From Hyaloraphidium curvatum (lineage: Eukaryota > Monoblepharomycota > Hyaloraphidiomycetes > Hyaloraphidiales > Hyaloraphidiaceae), in NCBI GenBank assembly GCA_025558095.1, contig JAIVFI010000024.1, forward strand, positions 310,001 through 374,000: a stretch of DNA of 64,000 bases, written 5' to 3'. The notes beneath the pieces are model-generated. The model had not been told where the DNA came from, ran no database searches, and saw only the letters and a program-made list of their open reading frames with translations. Both the position numbers and the translations under genes were made by a program. Shown one piece after another: positions 56,008 through 64,000 of this stretch. The stretch's first letter is position 1, and the number at the start of each line of letters is the position of its first letter.

Positions 56008-59000
56008 TCAGGGGCTGTGTGCCGGCTGACCGTGGTTCGGGTTCAACAGATCAAAGTCCGAAGCCTGCATGGACGCCAGGACATGGTTGTTCGGCTCCGA
56101 CGCGGAGAAGAGGTCCTGCTGGGACGGGCCGGCGCCTGACTGGCCGCCGCCCATGCCCGTTTCCAGCATGAGCAGGTCCGCGATCTGCTGGTTCCCGAGC
56201 TGCGAAAGATCCGTCAGGAACGCCTGGTTCTGGGCGTCCGAGGCCATCTGGATGAACTGGTGGTTCAGGTGCTCGGCCGTGTTTGGCGAGAGCTGCAGGT
56301 ACTGCGATCCGTCGTCGAGCTGCCCGCCGACATCGCCGTCCCCGACGCCGCTGCCGTTGGCGAAGTGCAGCCCGTTGGGCTGGAGCCCGAGGTCCATGGC
56401 CAGCTGCGCGTCGGCAGGCGAAGGCCGGTGCACCGGGATCGCGTGCTCGGCCGACGACTTCTGCTTCTTGTGCGCAGGTCCGGCCGACAGGCCCTGGCGC
56501 AGCTGGTTCTGCACCGCGGCCTCCTCCTGCTCGCGCCGGATCGCCCCGATCGCGGCCTCGAGCGCAGACGATTCCGGGGGCGTCGTGGCGCTCGAAACCG
56601 AGTTGGTGCGCACCATGCGCGGCTCCTGCTGCAAGTCCGTCGACTGGAGCCCGCCCAGGGTCAGGTACGCGGGCGACGCCGCCGTGCTCGGCGTGTCCAC
56701 TCCCAGGTTCAGCGGGCCGGGCGTCTGGAACGAGGTCGCGTTCAGGCCCGGTGCGAGTCCCATGCGCTCAAAGTGCCGGTAGAACTCCTGCTTCCGCTTG
56801 CCAAAGTAGAAGAGCGCGTACTGGAAGCCGTCGACCTCCTCGTGCTTGCGCCGGCGCTTCTTCTTGTTCTGCGCCGCCGCCGCCTGCGCCTTGGCGTCCG
56901 CGGCCGCCGCGGATCCGGCGGCGGGGGCGGGCTGGTACTCGTCGCAGCGCGTGAACCGGATGCTGGCGAGCATCACCCAAGGGTAGCGCCGGGAAAAGTC
57001 AACGACCCAGTCCTCGGTCAGGTCCATGCGCACGAGCGAGATGGCCTCCTTGACGTGACCAACGCTGTACTCCTCCTGCAGCTTCTGGTTCATGAGGCTC
57101 TGCCGCGCCGGGTCGTAGCCGTAGGACACGTTGAGGAACACGGTGCCCTCGGTGTTGGGCGCTTCCCAGCTGCTGTTGCTCGCGTCGAGAAACGAGCCGT
57201 TGGCGAGCCGGCCAAAGCAGATCTTTGGCTGGACCTGTCGCGCCGGAAAGGCTCAGCACTTACAAGCGGGAAGAAAGCGATTCGGATACCCACCAAGCTC
57301 TGCGGATGCCACACGGGGTCCAGCGAGATCTCGCCCAGGAAGGCCTCGACCTCCTTGATCAGCTCCTCGGGCGGCACCCACTCGACGAGCGGCTGCGTGA
57401 GGTCGGATCCCTGCATCTGGCTGTGTACCTGCACGACCAGGTTGTGCGTGATCTTGCCCGTCGGGTTGGGCGCCTCGAGCACCCGGCCCCACAGCTCCTG
57501 CCACCCAGCCTCGTCCTTGCGGCACGTGTACACGGTGCGGCACACCTTTTCGCTGTCGGGCCGGCGCGGGAACCGCTGCAGCGCCGCCAGCACGGGGACG
57601 CACTGCAGCAGCTGCTGCACCCGCGCCGAGTTGAGGCCCCAGCGGTTCTTGGCGTAGTCCGTGTGCGAGGCGTGGCCGCCGCCGCGGTACAGCTTGGACT
57701 TGATGATGGTCCCGAGGGCAAACACCGTCTCCTCAAAGACCTTGAAGTCCACCGCGGCGCTGCCGTCGGCGCTCGGCAGCTCCAGCGCGAGCTTGTGGAT
57801 CTTCTTCTCCTCGGACTGCAGGAGCGCAGCCAGGTCGGGGGTGGATGCGGCGGCGAGCACCGGCTGGGGGATGATGGCCGGCGGCACGGCCACGACCACG
57901 GCCTTGGTCGCGCCGGTGGGCAGCGGCAGCGAGGCGGCCGTCAGAGTCGGCTGCAGCACAGGTGCGGGGGTCGCGGACATGGCCGGTTGGGGCACAGAGC
58001 CGGCGGCGGAAAAAGTCCGGGTGAGGTTCGCGGGCGTCGATATCGACGCCGCTGCCGCGGCCGCGGCCTGGGCGACCTGCTGGTGCTGCTGGGCCGTCTG
58101 GATCGCGGCTGCAAGGAAAGGAACCCGTCAATCGGCCGATCGGGACGAAAATGGAAGCCAACTCACCCTGAGCAGCGGCCTCGTGCTGCTGCTGCACGTT
58201 CTGCAGCGCCTGGTGCGTAGCTGCGGCGTGCTGCGCGTTCTGCAGCGCCTGCTGCGCGACCACCAGCGCCGCCTCGGGCCCGTTGACGGCGGCGGTCGGT
58301 TGCACGATCGACGGGCTCGACACTTGCACCTGGGGCGACGGGTTGGCCGGCGCCAGCGTCACGTGGCCCGGCGGCGGCGCGCTGGACGCCGGGTGGCCGA
58401 CGTTCTGCACGATCATCTGCGGCGACGATCCGCTGCCGCCCTGCATCGCCGCCGATGCCGCCGCGGCCTGCTGTGCCTGTGCTTGTGCCTGTGCCTGTGC
58501 CTGTGCTTGCGCTTGCGCCTGGGCGTGGGCCTGTCAAGCACGGGGAGCGAGTTAGGAGAGCCACGAAAGCCCCCAGATCCGCGGCGTACCTGGTACTGGG
58601 CCTGCGCCTGCGCCTGCATCTGGGCCTGCTGCTGCGCGTGTGCCTGCGCCAGCGCCGCCATGGCGTTCTCCGCCGCCTGCTGCGGCGTCTCGCCCGGCTG
58701 CACTTTGACGGCGATGGTCTGGGTCGTGGGCATCCCCGGGCCAAAGAGCTGCATGTACTGCGCCTGCGCGGCCTGCTGCTGCTGCGCGGCGGCGACGGCG
58801 TGTGCCTGCTGGTTCAGCTGGTGTTGCAGCACGGCCTGCTGGTTCAGCTGGTGCTGCATGGCGACCTGCTGGGCGGCCAGCTGCATCGACGCCTCGCCGT
58901 CCGGGCCGCCTTGCGGGCCGCCCTGCGGGCCGGCGGGACCGCCGAGGTCCGAGGTGGGGAGGTTGGAGGCGGGGATGATCGAGGCGATGGCGGGGATGCC

Positions 59001-59459
59001 GATGGGGGTCTGCGGGGTCTGCAGCGAGCCGGGCGTGCCGACCGACATGGATCCGCCGGGCGTGCCGAGCGAGGGCGCGTAGCCCTGCTGGAACTGGGTC
59101 TGCAGCTGGGCCAGCTGCGGGTGCACGACGGGGTGCATGCCCTGCGGCTGCACCACGCCCGCGATCGCCGGATGGCCGGCCTGCAGCGGGATGGCCTGCA
59201 GCGGCGTGCCGACGGCGGGGCCGGCGGCCTGCGCCTGCTGGAGGCCGCCCGCCATTGCGCCGACGGGCTGCAGCACGGTGGTGAGCGTGCCGCCCGGGCC
59301 GGCCAGCAGCGTGGGGGCGTGCACGATGCCGTGCGGCAGCTGCACGATCGTCGGCTGCATGATGCCCGGCTGCGAGCCGACCGGCAGGGCGCCCGGGGCG
59401 TCCAGTGCCTGCACGATCTGCACTGCCTGCAGCTGGCCGGGGCCCAGCGGCGAGTCCAT
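56008..59459 (-). CDS. Large glutamine-rich nuclear-type protein, unrecognised family
   Basis: Four exons (59459-58590, 58530-58167, 58108-57294, 57234-56008) give 1,091 residues. The first 480 residues are Gln/Ala/Pro-rich, including an (Ala-Gln) alternating run encoded by a hexanucleotide repeat, like an activation domain. A conserved-looking region of about 350 residues follows: DLAALLQSEEKKIHKLALEL, SKLYRGGGHASHTDYAKNRW, LEAPNPTGKITHNLVVQVHS, DPVWHPQSL|VQPKICFGRLA, FLNVSYGYDPARQS, then a basic KKKRRRKHEEV resembling a nuclear signal. The C-terminal 300 residues are again low complexity. Intron 3 (57235-57293) uses GTGGGT. The layout suggests a transcription regulator or DNA-binding protein, but I cannot name the domain. 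Some exon boundaries rest on frame alone. Confidence 0.62.
58468..58530 (+). repeat. Coding hexanucleotide repeat (CTGTGC-type)
   Basis: About ten imperfect copies of a six-base unit, CTGTGC/CTTGTG/CTTGCG variants. On the minus strand they encode alternating Ala-Gln at the start of exon 2 of the glutamine-rich gene. The length is a multiple of three per half unit, so expansion or contraction keeps the frame. Confidence 0.8.
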
Positions 59460-59891
59460 GGCGGCCGCCCTGCGCGGGGTGCGCTCGCGGGCGGGCCGCC
59501 GTCCGCCGCGCTGCGCTATCTGCGGAGTTCCGGGCGCCGTCGCGGCGGGCGGGCCGCTGGCGGGAACGCCAGCTTGGGCGCCGCGGGGAGTTCTGGCGAC
59601 GGCGGCGCACGCGTCCGGGCCCGATTCTGCGCCGCGCGGGCTGCCGCCGGCCGTGCGGAACGCGATGCGGGGTCTCCGCCGGGGCAGGGGGGGCCGCCGG
59701 GGTCGGGGCACGCGGGGAGAGGTCGAGGGGTGTTCACGGCAGTTCACGCGCTTCGCGGCGCCCAGGCCGCCTGGCCGCACAACCACCGGCGCCCCGCCGA
59801 ATCCCTCTCCGGCCGGCCCCGGCGGCCGCTGAATGCGCACTTCGGCGCGATCGGCAATCCCACTCTCCGTTTGTCCGCCGGCGAGCGCGCA
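59460..59891. other. Intergenic between the divergent glutamine-rich and phosphatase genes
   Basis: Very GC-rich, about 430 bp. Many frames are open on both strands, with Arg/Ala/Pro-rich translations typical of composition rather than genes. It should contain both promoters; I see no TATA element. Confidence 0.4.
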
Positions 59892-60976
59892 ATGGTGGCC
59901 GGGGTGCGTGCCGCCGCCCGTGCCCCGAGCATCCCCAAGGACCGCCGCTGATTTAAGCGACACCAGTGCCTCTTTTGCTTCGGACGACTGTGCAGATTCG
60001 AGATCCATGATCACCCTTCGCACGGGCCCGGTTCCAGGTGGCTGCTCGCGGGATCCCGTTCCGTGTCCCCCGCTCACCTGCCCCGCACGGGCTCCCGCTA
60101 CTGGACTATATCCGGGCCACCGCCAGCGCCATCCCGGGCTTATATTCTCATTACATCACCCCGTCCATCCTCGCCACGGCCCGTCCCTCGGCCTCGCTCA
60201 TCGACAAGCACAAGCTCGTGGACGCCTTCCTCTCCAGCAACCTTCGCACCCTGATCAACCTGCAGGAACCCGCCGAGCACCCCTCGTGCGGACCCGACGG
60301 CGTGCTCCCCGATACCGGCTTCAGCTACGACCCGGTGACCTTCACCGACGCCGGCATCCGCTTCTTCAACTTTGGCTGGCCCGACATGACCGCGCCCCCC
60401 TTCGAGCTCATGGACACCATCGTCGAGGTCATCGCGGACTCGATCAAGGGCGGGCGCCGCTGCGCGGTGCACTGCCACGCCGGCCTTGGGAGGACCGGGC
60501 TCGCGGTGGCGTGCTTCCTCGTCACCCTGCGCGTGCGCGTGGACGACGCGGTGTGGTGGGTCCGCATGGCGAGGCCGGGATCGGTCCAGACGGCGAAGCA
60601 GGTCAGATTTCTCTACTCTTGGGCGGAGCGGTGGGAGGCGAGGGCAAAGGAGAGGAGGGAGAAGGAGGAGGAGAGGAGGAGGAGGATCGCGGAGGCGTCG
60701 GCGGACGGGCCCGAGGAGTCCACGGACGAGGAGGAAGCGGACCACGAGGTGCATCCGGTGCTGCGGAGGGAGATCAGCGGGCCGCTGCTGGAGAGGGTCA
60801 ACTCGCTGCACGAGCCCCTCGTGGTGCCCGCCTTTGACGCCTTGGACGACGGCGAGGACGGCGAGGACGCCGGCGGCAGCCCGGTACGGACGTTGCTGCC
60901 TCCTGCAGGCACGGATCGACCCGCGGAACCCGGCCAGCCAAGCACACCCCATCCGGACGAGGCTTCTCCAATGTAG
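59892..60976 (+). CDS. Dual-specificity/tyrosine phosphatase, PTPDC1 type
   Basis: Cys-based phosphatase of the PTPDC1/Cdc14-like group. The main exon runs 60038-60976. It has no ATG, because its frame is closed upstream by a TGA at 60008, so a first exon must exist. The best candidate is 59892-59903 (Met-Val-Ala-Gly) with a GTGCGT donor and a TTCCAG acceptor, giving about 317 residues; this first exon is tentative. Domain features are PGLYSHYITPSILATARPSA, LRTLINLQEPAEHPSCG, GIRFFNFGWPDM, and the signature loop VHCHAGLGRTGLAVACFL with catalytic Cys and Arg. WVRMARPGSVQT follows, characteristic of PTPDC1, then a charged helix (RREKEEERRRRIAEA) and an acidic, disordered tail. PTPDC1 proteins are tied to centrosomes and cilia in animals, which would suit a zoosporic fungus; that is inference. 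Confidence 0.82.
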
Positions 60977-61698
60977 CTCACCCAACCCCCGGCAACGGCC
61001 CGGATACCCATTTGGCGATGATTCCCAGCTCTGAACATTGATGTATCGTTTATCTGATATTTATATTCCCATGGGGGACATTCCTCCACCGGACTCACTC
61101 TCCAAGACCGCCACGTGGCCCCGCTGCCCCGCCGTGTGGCGGGCCCCCTGCCCCCCCCCCCGGACCGTGGGACGCGCAAAACGACCGGACGGACACGAGC
61201 GCGCGCGCATCCGGTAACCTTTTCGTCATTCCCGTCGGCCTCGCTGCGCGGCACGACGCGCCCGCGGCACAGGCTACTGGACCTCGCCGGCGCCGCCTCG
61301 GTCCGGGCGCATCCCGCCAGCGGATGTGTCGATTACTGCGGGGAAGCGGGGGAGGAGGGTCAGGGAGGCGCGGATGGGGAGGGGGGAGCGTTACCTTCGA
61401 CCGCTGCCGCATCTTCCGCCGCTTGCGCTTGAGGCGCCGCTGCCTCTTCTTCCGCTGAAAGGGGCGGAATGTCAGCGTCGCAACGAGGAGAACGCGACGC
61501 TGATACTTACCCACTTGGCCCTCATTAGGGACTCTCGTTCACGCGAGAGGAACCCTGGGGCTTGATTGGTGTGGTGGAAGACGAATGCTCGGCTGGTGCG
61601 AAACCGGAGTCCGATTTTCGCACGAACCTAGGTCTGAACCCCAAACAACGCAAACACGAATCGGCAAGCCCGCATTCCCCGCGAATCACCTCGCCGGG
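60977..61698. other. Intergenic, phosphatase 3' flank and Efg1 5' flank
   Basis: 722 bp. An AT-rich patch at 61037-61068 (TTTATCTGATATTTATATTC) may mark the phosphatase polyadenylation region or a promoter. A C12 run lies at about 61150. No coding frame shows a domain. A noncoding first exon or intron of the Efg1 gene could lie here. Confidence 0.4.
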
Positions 61699-63329
61699 AT
61701 GAAGCGCAAGCGCGCCGGGCGCGACGAGCCCGACTTCTCGCCGTCCGCTTCCTCCGACGAAGCCAGCCCGGACCTCCCCTCCCCCTCCTTCGGCTCCGGC
61801 TCCGACGACGCATGGGGCTCCGAGGACGGCGCCGGTGCGGGCGCCCAGGGGACCGACCGCAGGCGCGAGAAGAAGCGCCGGGCGCTCAAGGACAAGGCGA
61901 TGAAGGCCAAGTACAAGCCCAAGGCGGAGGTGTCGACGACGGACGTCAAGAAGCGGATCCGGGACACGGAGAGGCTGCTCTCGCGGGTGGGCTACCTCGG
62001 AGGCCGTGGAAGGCGGATTTGGGGTTCTGATGGGCGCCGTGGCAGCCGAATTTGCCGGCAGATGTGCAGCAGGACCTCGAGCGGAGGCTGAGGGCGCTCC
62101 AGGCCACGCTGCCGACCGTGACGGAGCAGGTCTACGACAAGGAGACGTCGAAAAAGAACTACGAAAAGTACAAGTACGTCCGCTTTGTTGGTAGGTCTCC
62201 GTGGCGTGTGCTTGGACCGGCCGGATGTTGACGTTGCCAAAGAACGGCAAAAGGTCACCCGGAAGCTGAAGCAGGTCGAGAAGCGGCTGCGTAAAGCGGA
62301 AGAGGACGGCGAGGACGCGGACGAGCTTCGGCAGGAGAAGGAGGGCCTCGAAGTGGACCTCGCATATACCCTGGTGGGTCGGAAATCTGTTCGGCGGCGC
62401 GGCTCGTAATCATTGACACCGGATGTCGTCAGAACTACCCCCTCCTGTTCAAGTACGTCTCCCTCTACCCCGTCACCCACCAGCCCGGGGAAAAAACCCC
62501 CTCCACCTCCGAAACCCGGCGCTCCGACGTGCTCCGCGACACGGTGCGCGCCGAGATCCGCCGGCGCACCGAGGCCGGCGCCGAGCTCGCGCAGGAGGCG
62601 GTCGGGTTCGCGGTCCGCAAGGCGCTCAAGCTGGGACATCCCGAACTGTTTCCGGAGCTGCTCAAAGCGAAGAAGGGGGTGCCGCCCAAGGGCGGCGCGG
62701 CAGCGAAGGAGGATGGAGGGAGGGCGTCGGAGAGCCCGCCGCCAGGGAAGCCCGCAAGGGCTAAAGCGACAACGGAGGGAAAGGCGACGGAGAAGCCGAA
62801 GAAGGACAAGACCGCCGGAGGCCCGATTGGAGGGAAGCCGGCCAACGCGCAACGTGCCGGCGCGGAGAGGCCGCAGAAACGCCCGAAGCAGGAACCGCCG
62901 GCACCGAACCCCTTTGCGGACGACGACTTTTTTGTCCTCGACGACGACGACGATCGGGCGTTGGAACCCGGTCGGGAGATCCCCGAGGCCGGGGACGTCC
63001 TGGGGGATGGTGCTGCGGACGATGGTTTCTTCCCGAAGCGGCGCGGCGGGAAGAAGCTGCGCAAGGAGGAGAATGCGGGGAACGGCGAGGCAAAGAGCTC
63101 CGCAGGCGATCCGCCAGCATCCTTGGGGCCGTACCGCGGACGAGGTCGAGGGAATTTTGGGGGGGGAGGACGTGGAGGCGGCCGCGGGGGTGGTTCTAAT
63201 TCGGGATCTCATGCCGGGACGAGCCGTGGATCCTTCAGGGGACGCGGTGGAGGTGATCGGAGAGGACGGGGTGGTGGAGGCAGAGGCGGGAACTGGAAAC
63301 CGAAGCTGGGTGGTTCCAAATTCGAGTAG
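61699..63329 (+). CDS. EFG1: rRNA-processing protein Efg1 with RGG-rich tail
   Basis: Nucleolar protein needed early in 18S rRNA maturation. Four exons (61699-61986, 62046-62190, 62243-62373, 62433-63329) give 486 residues. The Efg1 domain is KKRIRDTERLLSR|PNLPADVQQDLERRLRAL, then KNYEKYKYVRFV|ERQKVTRKLKQVEKRLRKAE and EVDLAYTL|NYPLLFKYVSLYP. All three junctions rebuild the family signature, with donors GTGGGC, GTAGGT and GTGGGT. Beyond the domain the protein is about twice the length of yeast Efg1. It has a Lys/Pro-rich linker, an acidic FFVLDDDDD stretch and an RGG tail (RGRGRGNFGGGGRGGGRGGG) of the kind seen in fibrillarin and other nucleolar proteins. Confidence 0.9.
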
Positions 63330-63382
63330 CTTCCTCCGCTGCTGAATAAAAACATAAAGAGCCCAAGCCACCGTCCCCGAGA

Positions 63383-64000
63383 CTAGAAGATCCTGCATCC
63401 GCAAAGGCTGTTGGCCTCCTCGTCGTCCTCTTCGCCTTTGCGATCCTTCTTGATGGCGTTCGCGACTTCTTTTGCAGCCCGCAGCCCCGTCTCGTATGCT
63501 GAAGACGACCGAATAAGCACAAAGATCGCGAGCAAACACCGTTTCGCCCACCTGCGTGCTGGTAACTGAAGGAGCGCAGGCTTGTGTGCTCGCCGGCAAA
63601 AAAGATGCGCTCCTTGCCGTCCGCCCCGTTGACCGGCCTGGCGATCTCACGCAGGTGCGCCTCGGCCTCGGTGCGCCCGCCCATGTCCAGGCCGATGTAC
63701 GAGTAGGAGCCCATGGAGTAGGGATCCGAGTGCCAGCGGGTGACGATGACGTCCACGGGATCCGGGATCGGATGCCCCGGGAAGACGCGGTACCTGAGGT
63801 GGTGCATGATGATCTGCTTGACCTTCTCGTCGCTCAGTTTCTCGATCGCGTTCTGCGAGCAAAGCGTGCGTCGGTCCCTGCATCTAGCTGCGTGCATGCG
63901 ACCACCCACGGCAAAGCTTGTGGAGGTCCAGGCTGCGAGCACCGGAGGGAACTTGTGCTTCTTGCTCGACGAGCCCTCGGGGGACGACGGCCTCATGTGA
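63383..64000 (-). CDS. Flavin-containing amine oxidase, C-terminal part (runs off the window)
   Basis: FAD-dependent amine or polyamine oxidase. Only the end is present: exon 63498-63383, exon 63841-63552 by my reading, and an upstream exon that continues past 64000. Landmarks are FPPVLAAWTSTSF, IEKLSDEKVKQIIMHHL, the substrate-cavity and FAD-contact motif VTRWHSDPYSMGSYSYIG, and the FAD-binding ending ERIFFAGEHTSLRSFSYQHA|AYETGLRAAKEVANAI. The C terminus is acidic and ends LCGCRIF. Donors of the two introns are GTGGGT and GTGGGC. The N-terminal Rossmann GxGxxG lies outside, so spermine oxidase, polyamine oxidase and LSD1-like forms cannot be fully separated. Absence of a C-terminal peroxisomal SKL-type tripeptide is noted. 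Confidence 0.85.

Overview
The window is about 64 kb of GC-rich, gene-dense, intron-rich eukaryotic nuclear DNA. I read it as a fungus, most likely an early-diverging (chytrid-grade) one; this is inference. The fungal side rests on a Zn2Cys6 factor with a PAS-like region of the Ert1/AcuK type, a Kha1-like antiporter, a Mam3-like CNNM protein, a Met17-type sulfhydrylase and an Efg1 protein. The non-Dikarya flavour comes from histone stem-loop-binding protein (SLBP), a TOP3B-type topoisomerase, DNAJC9, ZW10 and a secreted TIMP/NTR-like protein. Most introns are 47-76 bp, GTGGGT/GTGGGC donors are unusually frequent, and several exons are tiny (5, 6, 15, 15, 20, 25 and 32-33 nt). Exons were assigned by hand: each junction was required to have splice dinucleotides, to keep the frame and to restore conserved protein sequence.

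Layout. 0.1-8 kb: an unrecognised acidic protein (-), prefoldin 1 (+) and the meiotic helicase HFM1/MER3 (-). 8-11.4 kb: PHF5A/Rds3 (+, with a 5-nt microexon) and SLBP (+). 11.6-17.2 kb: O-acetylhomoserine sulfhydrylase, a GNAT protein and an acyltransferase-3 membrane protein, all (-). 17.4-25.1 kb: Zn2Cys6 factor (-), CaMK-like kinase (+, with a 6-nt microexon) and ZW10 (-). 25.1-26.8 kb has no convincing gene. 26.8-38 kb: F-box protein (-), a small protein with one predicted membrane segment (+), a multi-pass membrane protein (-), Kha1-like antiporter (-), rhodanese/Cdc25-like protein (+), Mam3-like protein (-), a tiny ORF (+) and TRIP4/Rqt4 (-). 38-41.3 kb: TIMP-like protein (+) and an M3 peptidyl-dipeptidase (+).

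41.4-49.05 kb is the most unusual part. Two inverted arms of about 2.37 kb each carry a nearly identical copy of an unrecognised gene. They flank a 2.9-kb spacer holding one gene that encodes two phytanoyl-CoA-dioxygenase-like domains fused in frame. 49.1-64 kb: TOP3B-like topoisomerase (+), DNAJC9 (+), proteasome ATPase Rpt6 (-), a glutamine-rich nuclear-type protein (-), PTPDC1-like phosphatase (+), Efg1 (+) and the C-terminal end of a flavin amine oxidase (-) that runs off the window.

Functionally the window is a mix of housekeeping genes (splicing, proteasome, chaperone, rRNA processing, methionine synthesis, ion transport) and chromosome biology (HFM1, TOP3B, ZW10, SLBP, DNAJC9). Eukaryotic neighbours need not cooperate and I see no operon-like logic. 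Several head-to-head pairs with gaps of about 50-120 bp probably share promoters.
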